From Aquarana catesbeiana (Eukaryota; Chordata; Amphibia; Anura; Ranidae): DNA of 64,000 nucleotides. The notes under the pieces are model-generated. The model saw only the letters and a program-made list of their open reading frames with translations, made no database searches and had not been told where the DNA came from. The stretch covers positions 64,281,909 through 64,345,908 of the forward strand of contig NC_133333.1 of assembly GCF_042186555.1 (NCBI RefSeq). Reading direction: 5' to 3'. Made by a program: the position numbers and the translations under genes. Below are positions 31,430 through 44,100 of the stretch, in pieces (position 1 is the stretch's first letter; the number at the start of each line of letters is the position of its first letter).

Positions 31430-32120
31430 GCTTCTATTTAGGTTGAGGTGGATGAAGCAACAGGGCAGCTGTCTGTGCTTTTATCAAAAGTACAGGCAGC
31501 CTTCGATGTACAATGAAATTTCTGTCATACTCAAATCCTGGAAGTTTATTTTAAACCTGACCCCATCCACTTCAAAAGCATTGCTAGAATGTGTCTCTAG
31601 TAATCCTGGGTTGTAGGTATATATGTCCTGTTCCCCACATCAAATGATAAAATATTTCACAGTTGTTACAAATGTAGACTCTGTCGTATAAACAGGGCAT
31701 CAGTCTTTGACCTTTTTCAAATAAGGTCTGCAGAATAAATAAATAAAACGGCTTCTGAGTGCTAGAAGGGTATATTTTCCATACTGTACTTCAGCTTGTT
31801 CTCTGTTAAGCAAAGCTTGCCAGAACTTTGGTAAAAGCACCAGGGATCTGGCATGAAGCGAGAGTGGGGAGATTAACATGTGTGTCTGTGGTCAGCAAAA
31901 CCAAGACACTGAGAGGCTTGTGTAACCTGTTCACTGGCAGCATCCCCACAGCACCTGCACAGCCAAAATTATCCACAAGGAATAAATGGGTTCACATGGC
32001 GGCTGTTCTGTCTTCACAATGTGTTTGTAGTACAAGGCTTGGCAGACAGCTAACAACTTCCCAATAAAGGCTGAGGCTGAAAGGTTAACAGTTGTAATCT
32101 TTACTGAGAATTAGATTTAC
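31430..32120. other. Unassigned sequence
   Basis: No gene or repeat boundary is recognised. The longest open frames lack recognisable motifs. Confidence 0.4.
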
Positions 32121-32751
32121 AGTGGATGTAAACCCAATGTCATCCTTTCTAAACTACTGCCATAGGGGTTATCTATAAGGATATACATGCCTCCTGCATG
32201 TATCTTTACCTCTTAAATGTCTCCCCTCTGTCTGTTATTAGACCCGAAAAACTGCATATTCTGTGGGTGGGTCTGTTGTCTGGAGCTCGGTGGGTGGAGT
32301 CGTGATGTCAGTAGACTCCCCGCCCACCTCTACACTCCCCTTGTCAATATGCATTTTCTCCTGTGTGTTTCTTACACTGCACTTCTGCTATGATCTCTAA
32401 CATCCAGTGAAAAGACAGGAAAGTAACCACATGACTTCAGCATGCCAAATCATGCTGAGGTGTGGAACAGCCAATCCTTGCAGAGCTGCTGAAGAAAGGA
32501 GTGAGAGGGAATTAAAAAATACTGCATGTCTCTTAGGCTAGTGCACGAGATATGTAAATCACCTGTCACTCACAGCAAGGGGGAGGATTTGACAAAGTTT
32601 TCTCTGTTTGTTAAGATTTATCTCACTGAACAATAAAAGAGGATTGCTCAGAGATGGATTAACTCTGTGTGGCAAGACTGGGCTCAAATGATAGGAAATC
32701 TTATACTCTACAGTATGATATAAAGAAAAAAAATTCGGGTTTACATCCACT
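32121..32751. mobile_element. MITE with AGTGGATGTAAACCC ends
   Basis: The 15-bp inverted terminal repeats AGTGGATGTAAACCC (32,121-32,135) and the complement (32,737-32,751) enclose about 600 noncoding bases. I recognise the termini as a common frog repeat. The target duplication is unclear, so no superfamily is assigned. Confidence 0.7.
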
Positions 32752-32904
32752 TTAAGTTTCTTTAAGTTGTAAAACTGCAAAACACAAATTATAAAAATAT
32801 GCATCAGCATTTAACATTACATTACAAATGGTGTCAGGCAGGGCCATCTTAATAGCAGCTTTGGCCCCTGGGCAAAGTAATGCAGTTAATGCTCTACTAA
32901 CTAA

Positions 32905-33060
32905 CCTCATCCTCTGCCCTATTTACTGTCACCATCCACAGCCCTACTAACTTTCACCATCCTCAGGCCTACTAACTGTCATCATCCACAGCCCTACTTA
33001 CTGTCACCATCCACAGCCCTACTTACTGTCAGTTAGTAGAGCAGTTAGTAGAGGTTAGTT
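32905..33060 (+). repeat. ~30-bp degenerate tandem repeat
   Basis: Repeats of ACTGTCACCATCCACAGCCC followed by TACTA, about five copies. Then GTTAGTAGAGCA-type short repeats in the opposite sense make the end partly palindromic. Confidence 0.7.
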
Positions 33061-33509
33061 AGTAGAGCAGTGACATGTGTGTACAGGGGCTCACAGAAAA
33101 GCAGAATTTTTCCTCATGTGCAGAGAAGGGAACTGCCGACAACACATGACTCTTCTTTCTCCTGGCTGCCGGTCAGCCCTGCTACTAAGACTAAAGCAGT
33201 GGTGTCACTAGGGTTGGTGTCACCTGGTGCGGTAAAAATGGTGTCACCCCACACCCCCCTTGTTTTGGGCCAGAGGTCAATAAGGCTTAGAGGATAGCAG
33301 GTTAGGCACTTCCTAATGGCTCAGTCCCTAGGAACAGTAATGGATAATGGCCATCAGGCCCTCCTACCAGACCTGAATCCGCAGCAGTGATCCCTCTGGC
33401 TGGATGTTCACCCACTCTGGGTTGCCAGGCCATCTCTGGTCAGTAGTGTATCATGCCTGTACCCTGGCAGTGGCTCCGTCTTTCTCCCCCTATGGTGGGG
33501 CGGTTACAG

Positions 33510-33745
33510 AGTGGCTCTCTCTCTGGTGGTGCGGGTACAGCATGGCTCTCTCTCTGGTGGTGCCGGTACGGCGTGGCTCTCTCTCTGATGGTGCTGATAC
33601 AGCGTGTCTCTCTCTCTGGTGGTGTGGATACAGCATGGCTCTCTCTCTGGTGGTGTGGATACAGCATGGCTCTCTCTCTGGTGGTGTGGATACAGTGTGG
33701 CTCTCTCTCTGGTGGTGTGGGTACAGCATGGCTCTCTCTCTGGCT
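33510..33745 (+). repeat. 31-bp minisatellite
   Basis: About seven copies of a 31-bp unit, GGCTCTCTCTCTGGTGGTGT followed by GGATACAGCAT. Because 31 is not a multiple of three and the unit lacks stops, long Ser/Leu/Trp-rich frames appear on both strands. They are not genes. Confidence 0.9.
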
Positions 33746-34375
33746 TCCCTCAGCATAGTCCTCTTTTTCTCTTCTTCTGTAGCACTCAATTCCTCTGCTT
33801 CTTCTGGGTTCCAGGCTCTCTCTCTCCCCCCAGAGTGCAGACATGCTGGAAGCTGTAGCTTGTAGTCTGTGGACACATCTGGAGCCACCAATCTTCTGGG
33901 ACTACAATTCCCATGATGTTTCCCAGTGTCTTCTGATTGGCTCTCTGCTATGGCCAATGGGGAGAGTGGGCAGGAAGGTGGGCGGCGTCGCGGCGAACTG
34001 TACCAGATTAGAGCCGCTCTCTGTTCTCCCGTTTGGCTGACAGGAGAAAGGGGAGGGGGCTAGCGGGGGAATAAGATGTACTCGCAGCTCTCCTCTCCCA
34101 TGTCAAATCGGCGCTGCTAAGTTCCCTGGCAATCAGAGCAGGGAAAAATCAACCAGCTGTACTGATGGTGGGGACACAACGGCACCCACTACAACTGCTT
34201 CCTGGTTTGGCCCCCCGCACCCCCATAGCGACACTACGTAACTTGCGTGCAGTGCAGTTACCATACCACTGCATCCCCCTAGATTGGAGCCAGCCCTGAT
34301 GGGGTTCCATGAGCACTTAGGGCCCCTGGGCAAGGCCCAGGGGTGCCCGCTTGCTATGACGGACCTGGTGTCAGG

Positions 34376-34662
34376 CATGCTACATTACTGTAAGGCATTA
34401 GCTAACACAAATTAGACCTATCTAAAGGAACTCCCTGGCAGAAAAGTACTACCAAACACACATAAAAATGCAGCTGAATTAGTAGAACACATACTACTTA
34501 ATTGAAAACTAATGGCAGCCTACTTACAGACTTATGCTTCTAAGGCCAGTATTAAGAAATAGAGCAGCTATTCCCATGCTTCTTCACTGTAGAAGGCAAG
34601 ATGTCTGCTGAGCAGGAAGTGGGCGTAATATAGTACATTTACGGTCAGTAGTGGATGCTAAT
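34376..34662. other. Unassigned sequence
   Basis: Short spacer before element B; nothing is recognised. Confidence 0.4.
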
Positions 34663-34666
34663 TTAA

Positions 34667-35104
34667 CCACTTCAGCCCCGGAAGGATTTACCCCCTTCCT
34701 GATCAGAGCACTTTTTACAATTTGGCACTCCGTCGCTTTAACTACTAATTGCGCGGTCATGCAATGAAATTTGCGTCCTTTTCTTCGCACAAATAGAGCT
34801 TTCTTTTGATGGTATTTGATCACCTCTGCGGTTTTTATTTTTTGCGCTATAAACGGAAAAAGACCGAAAATTTTGAAAAAAAATTATATTTTCTAATTTT
34901 TGTTTTTAAAAAAATCCAATAAACTCAATTTTAGTCATACATTTAGGCCAATATGTATTCGGCCACATGTCTTTGGTAAAAAAAATGTCAATAAGCGTAT
35001 ATTTATTGGTTTGCGCAAAAGTTATAGCGTTTACAAACCAGGGTACATTTTTTGGAATTTACACGGCTTTTAGTTTATGACTGCCTAACTCATTTCTTGA
35101 GGTG
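34667..35104 (-). other. Right subterminal region of element B
   Basis: Noncoding and homologous to 28,481-28,887. The conserved block GAAAGCTCTATTTGTG lies on the minus strand at 34,788-34,803, 121 bases from the end. Confidence 0.8.
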
Positions 35105-38100
35105 CTAAAATGGCAGGGCAGTAAACCCCCCCCCCAAATGACTCCATTGGAAAGTAGACACCTCAAGGAAATTGCTGAGAGGCATGTTGAGCCCATTGAA
35201 TATTATTTTTTTTTGTCCCAAGTGATTGAATAATAACACAAAAAAAATTACAAAAAGTTGTCACTAAATGATATATTGCTCACACAGGCCATGGGCATAT
35301 GTGGAATTGCACCCCAAAATACATTTAGCTGCTTCTCCTGAGTATGGGGATACCACATGTGTGGGACTTTTTGGGAGCCTAGCTGGGGGGCCCCAAAAAC
35401 CAACACTGCCTTCAGGATTCCTAAGAGAGTACATTTTTGATTTCACTCCTCACTACCTAACAAAGTTTTGAAGGCCATAAAATGCCAAAATGGCACAACC
35501 CCCCCCCCTCAAATGACCCCATTTTGGAAAGTAGACACCCCAAGCTATTTGCTGAGAGGCATGTTGAGTCCATGGAATATTTTATATTTTGACACAAGTT
35601 GCTGGAAAATTACAAACTTTTTTTTTTTGCACAAAGTTGTCACTAAATGATATATTGCTCAAACATGCCAAGTACATATGTGGAATTACACCCCAAAATA
35701 CATTCTGCTGCTTCTCCTGAGTACGGGAATACCACATGTGTGGGACTTTTTGGGAGCCTAGCCACGTATGGGGCCCCGAAACCAAGCACCGCCTTTAGGA
35801 TTTCTAAGAGCGTAAATTTTTGATTTCACTCCTCACTACCTATCACAATTTTGAAGGCCATAAAATGCCAAGATGGCACAAACCCACCCCAAATGACCCC
35901 ATTTTGGAAAGTAGATGCCCCAAGCTATTTGCTGAGAGGCATGTTGAGTCCATGGAATATTTTATATTTTGCCACAAGTTGCAGGAAAATGACAAACTTT
36001 TTTTTTTTTTGCACAAAAGTGTCACTAAATGATATATTGCTCACACAGGCCATGGGCATATGTGGAATTGCACCCCAAAATACATTTAGCTACTTCTCCT
36101 GAGTATGGGGATACCACATGTGTGGGACTTTTTGGGACCTAGCCGCGTACGGGGCCCCAAAAACCAACACCGCCTTCAGGATTTCTAAGGGCGTAAATTT
36201 TTGATTTCACTCCTCACTACCTATCACAGTTTTGAAGGCCATAAAATGCCAAGATGGCACAAACCCACCCCAAATGACCCCATTTTGGAAAGTAGATGCC
36301 CCAAGCTATTTGCTGAGAGGCATGTTGAGTCCATGGAATATTTTATATTTTGCCACAAGTTGCAGGAAAATTACAAACTTTTTTTGCACAGAGTTGTCAC
36401 TAAATGATATATTGCTCAAACGTGCCATTGGCATATGTGGAATTACACCCCAAAATACATTCTGCTGCTTCTTCTGAGTATGGGGATACCACATGTGTAG
36501 GACTTTTTGGGAGCCTAGCCGCGTACGGGGCCCCGAAACCAAGCACCGCCTTCAGGATTTCTAAGGGCATAAATTTTTGATTTCACTCCTCACTACCTAT
36601 CACAGTTTTGAAGGCCATAAATGCCAAGATGGCACAACCCCCCCCCCCAAATGACCCCATTTTGGAAAGTAGATGCCCCAAGCTATTTGCTGAGAGGCAT
36701 GTTGAGTCCATGGAATATTTTATATTTCGACACAAGTTGCAGGAAAATGAAAACTTTTTATTTTTTTGCACAAAGTTGTCACTAAATGATATATTGCTCA
36801 CACAGGCCATGGGCATATGTGGAATTGCACCCCAAAATACATTCTGCTGATTCTCCTGAGTATGGGGATACCACATGTGTGGGACTTTTTGGGAGCCTAG
36901 CCGCGTACGGGGCCCCGAAAACCAAGCACCGCCTTCAGGATTTCTAAGGGCGTAAAGTTTTGATTTCACATCTCACTACCTATCACAGTTTTGAAGGCCA
37001 TAAAATGCCCAGATGGCACAAAACACCCCCAAATGACCCCATTTTGAAAAGTAGACACCCCAAGCTATTTGCTGAGTGGCATGTTGAGTCCATGGAATAT
37101 TTTATATTTTGACACAAGTTGCGGGAAAGTAACATTTTTTTTTTTGCACAAAGTTGTCACTAAATGATATATTGCTCAAATATGCCATGGGCATATGTGG
37201 AATTACACCCCAAAATACATTCTGCTACTTCTCCTGAGTACGGGGATACCACATGTGTGGGACTTTTTGGGAGCCTAGCCGCGTACGGGGCCCCGAAACC
37301 AAGCACCGCCTTCGGGATTTCTAATGGCGTAAATTTTTGATTACACTCCTCACTACCTATCACAGTTTTGAAGGCCATAAATGCCAAAATGGCACAAACC
37401 CCCCCAAATGACCCCATTTTGGAAAGTAGATGCCCCAAGCTATTAGCTGAGAGGCATGTTAAGTCCATGGAATATTTTATATTTTGCCACAAGTTGCCGG
37501 AAACTGACAAACTTTTTTTTTTTGCACAAAGTTGTCACTAAATGATATATTGCTCACACAGGCCATGGGCATATGTGGAATTGCACCCCAAAATACATTC
37601 TGCTGATTCTCCTGAGTATGGGGATACCACATGTGTGGGACTTTTAGGGGGGCTAGCCGCGTACAGGGCACCGAAAACCAAGCACCACCTTCAGGATTTC
37701 TAAGGGCGTAAAGTTTTGATTTCACTCCTCACTACCTATCACAGTTTTGAAGGCCATAAAATGCCCAGATGGCACAACCCCCCCCAAATGACCCCATTTT
37801 GGAAAGTAGACACCCCAAGCTATTTGCTGAGTGGCATGTTGAGTCCATGGAATATTTTATATTTTGCCACAAGTTGCGGGAAAGTAACAATTTTTTTTTT
37901 TTTCATAAAGTTGTCATTAAATGATATATTGCTCAAACATGCCATAGGCATATGTGGAATTACACCCCAAAATACATTCTGCAGATTCTCCTGAGTATGG
38001 GGATACCACATGTGTGGGACTTTTTGGGAGCCTAGCCGCATACGGGGCCCTGAAACCAAGAACCGCCTTCAGGATTTTTAAGGGCGTAAATTTTTGATTT

Positions 38101-41100
38101 CACTCCTCACTACCTATCACAGTTTTGAAGGCCATAAATGCCAATAAGGCACAAACCACAACCCAAATGACCCCATTTTGGAAAGTAGACGCCCCAAGCT
38201 ATTTGCTGAGAGGCATGTTGAGTCCATGGAATATTTTATATTTTGCCACAAGTTGCAGGAAAATGACAAACATTTTTTTGCACAGAGTTGTCACTAAATA
38301 ATATATTGCTCACACAGGCCATGGGCATATGTTGAATTGCACCCCAAAATACATTTAGCTGCTTCTCCTGAGTATGGGGATACCACATGTGTGGGACTTT
38401 TTGGGAGACTAGCCGCCTACGGGGCCCCAAAAACCAAGCACCGCCTTCAGGATTCCTAAGGGCGTAAATTTTTGATTTCACTCCTCACTACCTATCACAG
38501 TTTTGAAGGCCATAAAATGCCAAAATGGCACAAAACCCCCCCAAATGACCCAATTTTGGAAAGTAGAAACCCCAAGCTATTTGCTGAGTGGCATGTTGAG
38601 TCCATGGAATATTTAATATTTTGACACAAGTTGGCGGAAAATTACAAACTTTTTTTTGCACAGAGTTGTCACTAAATGATATAGTGCTCACACAGGCCAT
38701 GGGCATATGTGGAATTGCACCCCAAAATACAATTAGCTGCTTCTCCTGAGTATGGGGATACCACATGTTTAGGACTTTTTGGGAGCCTAGCCACGTACGG
38801 GGCCCCGAAACCAAGCACCGCCTTCAGGATTTCTAAGGGCGTAAATTTTTGATTTCACTCCTCACTACCTATCACAGTTTTGAAGGCCATAAAATGCCAA
38901 GATGGCACAAACCCACCCCAAATGACCCCATTTTGGAAAGTAGACCCCCCAAGCTATTTGCTGAGAGGCATGTTGAGTCCATGGAATATTTTATATTTTG
39001 ACACAAGTTGCAGGAAAGTGACAAACTTTTTTTTTTTGCACAAAAGTGTCACTAAATCATATATTGCTCACACAGGCCATGGGCATATGTTGAATTGCAC
39101 CCCAAAATACATTTAGCTGCTTCTCCTGAGTATGGGGATACCACATGTGTGGGACTTTTTGGGAGCCTAGCCGCGTACGGGGCCCCGAAACCAAGCACCG
39201 ACTTCAGGATTTCTAAGGGTGTAAATTTTTTATTTCACTCCTCACTACCTATCACAGTTTTGAAGGCCATAAAAAGCCAAGATGGCACAAAGCCACCCCA
39301 AATGACCCTATTTTGGAAAGTAGACACCCCAAGCTATTTGCTGAGTGGCATGTTGAGTCCATGGAATATTTAATATTTTGACACAAGTTGGCGGAAAATT
39401 ACAAACTTTTTTTTTTTGCACGAAGTTGTCAATAAATGATATATTGCTCACACAGGCCATGGGCATATGTGGAATTGCACCCCAAAATACATTCTGCTGA
39501 TTCTTCTGAGTATGGAGATACCACATGTGTGGGACTTTTTAGGAGCCTAGCCGCGTACGGGGCCCCGAAACCAAGCACCGCCTTCAGGATTTTTTAAGGG
39601 CGTAAATTTTTGATTTCACTCCTCACTACCTATCACAGTTTTAAAGGCCATAAAATGACAAGATGGCACAAAACCCAACCAAAAGACCCCATTTTGTTTT
39701 TGCACAGAGGTGTCACTAAATAATATATTGCTCACACAGGCCATGGGCATATGTGGAATTGCACCCCAAAATACAATTAGCTGCTTCTCCTGAGTATGGG
39801 GATACCACATGTGTGGGACTTTTTGGGAGCCTAGCCACATACAGGACCCCAAAACCAAGCACCGCCTTCATGATTTCTAAGGGAGTAAATTTTTGATTTC
39901 AGTCCTCACTACCTATCATAGTTTTGAAGGCCATAAAATGCCAAGATGGCACAAACCCCCCCCAAATGACCCTATTTTGGAAAGAAGATGCCCCAAGCTA
40001 TTTGCTGAGAGGCATGTTGAGTCCATGGAATATTTTACATTTTGCCACAGGTTGCAGGAAAATGACAAACTTTTTTTTTTGCACAAAAGTGTCACTAAAT
40101 GATATATTGCTCACAAAGGTCATGGGCATATGTGGAATTGCACCCCAAAATACATTTAGCTGCTTCTCCTGAGTACGGGGATACCACATGTGTGGGACTT
40201 TTTGGGAGCATAGCCGCGTACGGGGCCCCAAAAACCAAGCACTGCCTTCAGGATTCCAAAGGGCGTAAATGTTTGATTTCACTCCTCAATACCTATCACA
40301 GTTTTGAAGGCCATAAAATGTAAAATGGCACAACCCCACCCCAAATTACCCCATTTTGGAAAGTATACACCCCAAGCTATTTTCTGAGAGGCAAGTTGAG
40401 TCCATGGAATATTTTATATTTTGACACAAGTTGCTGGAAAATTACAAACTTTTTTTTTTGCACAAAGTTGTCACTAAATGATATATTGCTCAAACATGCC
40501 ATTGGCATATGTGGAATTACACCCCGAAATACATTCTGCTGCTTCTCCTGAGTACGGGGATACCACATGTGTGGGACTTTTTGGGAGTCTAGCCGCGTAC
40601 GGGGCCCCGAAACCAAGCACCAACTTCAGGATTTCTAAGGGCGTAAATTTTTTATTTCACTCCTCACTACCTATCACAGTTTTGAAGGCCATAAAATGCC
40701 AAGTTGGCACAAACCCACCCCAAATGACCCCATTTTGGAAAGTAGACGCCCCAAGCTATTTGCTGAGAGGCATGTTGAGTCCATGGAATATTTTATATTT
40801 TGACACAAGTTGCAGGAAAATGACAAACTTTTTTTTTTTGCACAAAAGTGTCACTAAATGATATATTGCTCACACAGGCCATGGGCATATGTTGAATTGC
40901 ACCCCAAAATACATTTAGCTGCTTCTCCTGAGTATGGGGATACCACATGTGTGGGACTTTTTGGGAGCCTAGCCGCGTACGGGGCCCCGAAACCAAGCAC
41001 CGCCTTCAGGATTTTTTAAGGGCGTAAATTTTTGATTTCACTCCTCACTACCTATCACAGTTTTGAAGGCCATAAAATGCCCAGATGGCACAACCCCCCC

Positions 41101-44100
41101 CAAATGACCCCATTTTGGAAAGTAGACACCCCAAGCTATTTGCTGAGTGGCATGTTGAGTCCATGGAATATTTTATATTTTGCCACAAGTTGCGGGAAAG
41201 TAACAATTTTTTTTTTTTTCATAAAGTTGTCATTAAATGATATATTGCTCAAACATGCCATAGGCATATGTGGAATTACACCCCAAAATACATTCTGCAG
41301 ATTCTCCTGAGTATGGGGATACCACATGTGTGGGACTTTTTGGGAGCCTAGCCGCATACGGGGCCCTGAAACCAAGAACCGCCTTCAGGATTTTTAAGGG
41401 CGTAAATTTTTTATTTCACTCCTCACTACCTATCACAGTTTTGAAGGCCATAAATGCCAATAAGGCACAAACCACACCCCAAATGACCCCATTTTGGAAA
41501 GTAGACGCCCCAAGCTATTTGCTGAGAGGCATGTTGAGTCCATGGAATATTTTATATTTTGCCACAAGTTGCAGGAAAATGACAAACATTTTTTTGCACA
41601 GAGTTGTCACTAAATAATATATTGCTCACACAGGCCATGAGCATATGTTGAATTGCACCCCAAAATACATTTAGCTGCTTCTCCTGAGTATGGGGATACC
41701 ACATGTGTGGGACTTTTTGGGAGCCTAGCCGCCTACGGGGCCCCAAAAACCAAGCACCGCCTTCAGGATTCCTAAGGGCGTAAATTTTTGATTTCACTCC
41801 TCACTACCTATCACAGTTTTGAAGGCCAAAAAATGCCAAAATGGCACAAAACCCCCCCAAATGACCCAATTTTGGAAAGTAGAAACCCCAAGCTATTTGC
41901 TGAGTGGCATGTTGAGTCCATGGAATATTTAATATTTTGACACAAGTTGGCGGAAAATTACAAACTTTTTTTTTTTTGCACGAAGTTGTCAATAAATGAT
42001 ATATTGCTCACACAGGCCATGGGCATATGTGGAATTGCACCCCAAAATACATTCTGCTGATTCTTCTGAGTATGGAGATACCACATGTGTGGGACTTTTT
42101 AGGAGCCTAGCCGCGTACGGGGCCCTGAAACCAAGCACCGCCTTCAGGATTTTTTAAGGGCGTAAATTTTTGATTTCACTCCTCACTACCTATCACAGTT
42201 TTAAAGGCCATAAAATGACAAGATGGCACAAAACCCAACCAAAAGACCCCATTTTGTTTTTGCACAGAGGTGTCACTAAATAATATATTGCTCACACAGG
42301 CCATGGGCATATGTGGAATTGCACCCCAAAATACAATTAGCTGCTTCTCCTGAGTATGGGGATACCACATGTGTGGGACTTTTTGGGAGCCTAGCCACAT
42401 ACGGGACCCCGAAACCAAGCACCGCCTTCATGATTTCTAAGGGAGTAAATTTTTGATTTCAGTCCTCACTACCTATCATAGTTTTGAAGGCCATAAAATG
42501 CCAAGATGGCACAAACCCCCCCCCCAAATGACCCTATTTGAAAAGAAGATGCCCCAAGCTATTTGCTGAGAGGCATGTTGAGTCCATGGAATATTTTACA
42601 TTTTGCCACAGGTTGCAGGAAAATGACAAACTTTTTTTTTTGCACAAAAGTGTCACTAAATGATATATTGCTCACAAAGGTCATGGGCATATGTGGAATT
42701 GCACCCCAAAATACATTTAGCTGCTTCTCCTGAGTATGGGGATACCACATGTGTGGGACTTTTTGGGAGCCTAGCCGCGTACGGGGCCCCAAAAACCAAG
42801 CACTGCCTTCAGGTTTCCAAAGGGCGTAAATGTTTGATTTCACTCCTCAATACCTATCACAGTTTTGAAGGCCATAAAATGTAAAATGGCACAACCCCAC
42901 CCCAAATTACCCCATTTTGGAAAGTATACACCCCAAGCTATTTTCTGAGAGGCAAGTTAAGTCCATGGAATATTTTATATTTTAACACAAGTTGCTGGAA
43001 AATTACAATTTTTTTTTTTGCACAAAGTTGTCACTAAATGATATATTGCTCAAACATGCCATTGGCATATGTGGAATTACACCCCGAAATACATTCTGCT
43101 GCTTCTCCTGAGTACGGGGATACCACATGTGTGGGACTTTTTGGGAGTCTAGCCGCGTACGGGGCCCCGAAACCAAGCACCAACTTCAGGATTTCTAAGG
43201 GCGTAAATTTTTTATTTCACTCCTCACTACCTATCACAGTTTTGAAGGCCATAAAAAGCCAAGATGGCACAAAGCCACCCCAAATGACCCTGTTTTGGAA
43301 AGTAGATGCCCCAAGCTATTTGCTGAGAGGCATGTTGAGTCCATGGAATATTTTATATTTTGACACAAGTTGCTGGAAAATTACAAACTTTTTTTTTTTG
43401 CACAAAGTTGTCACTAAATGATATATTGCTCACACAGGCCATGGGCATTTGTGGAATTGCACCCCAAAATACATTCTGCTGATTCTCCTGAGTACGGGGA
43501 TACCACATGTGTGGGACTTTTTGGGAGCCTAGCCGCGTACGGGGCCCCGAAACCAAGCACCGCCTTCAGGATTTCTAAGGGCGTAAAGTTTTAATTTCAC
43601 TCCTCACTACCTATCACAGTTTTGAAGGCCATAAAATGCCAAGATGGTACAAACCCCCCCAATGACCCCATTTTGGAAAGTAGACACCCCAAGCGATTTG
43701 CTGAGTGGCATGTTGAGTCCATGGAATATTTTATATTTTGCCACAAGTTGCGGGAAAGTAACAATTTTTTTTTTCATAAAGTTGTCACTTAATGATATAT
43801 TGCTCAAACATGCCATGGGCATATGTGGAATTACACCCCAAAATACATTCTGCTGCTTCTCCTGAGTACGGGGATATCACATGTGTGGGACTTTTTGGGA
43901 GCCTAGCCGCGTACGGGCCCCGATACCAAGCAACGCCTTCAGGATTTCTAAGGGTGTAAATTTTTGATTTCACTCCTCACTACCTATCACAGTTTTGAAG
44001 ACCATAAAATGCCAAGATGGCACAAAACCCAACCAAAAGACCCCATTTTGGAAAGTAGATGCCCCAAGCTATTTGCTGAGAGGCATGTTGAGTTCATGGA

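Larger units (their letters stand above)
32839..34367. mobile_element. hAT-type nonautonomous element, 1.5 kb
   Basis: It is flanked by an 8-bp target duplication GTGTCAGG at 32,831-32,838 and 34,368-34,375. The ends CAGGGCCATC... and ...GACGGACCTG are imperfect inverted repeats, followed inside by GGCCCCTGGGC on both sides. It has no transposase. Inside are a ~30-bp repeat (32,905-33,060), a 31-bp minisatellite (33,510-33,745) and what may be a nested element whose ends resemble AGTGGTGTCACTAGGG (from about 33,197) and CCCATAGCGACACTAC (to about 34,238). Confidence 0.8.

Noticed and set aside
33404..33957. Long frames rich in Ser/Leu/Trp or Arg/Glu/His at the 31-bp repeat.
   Set aside because: They are generated by the minisatellite on both strands.
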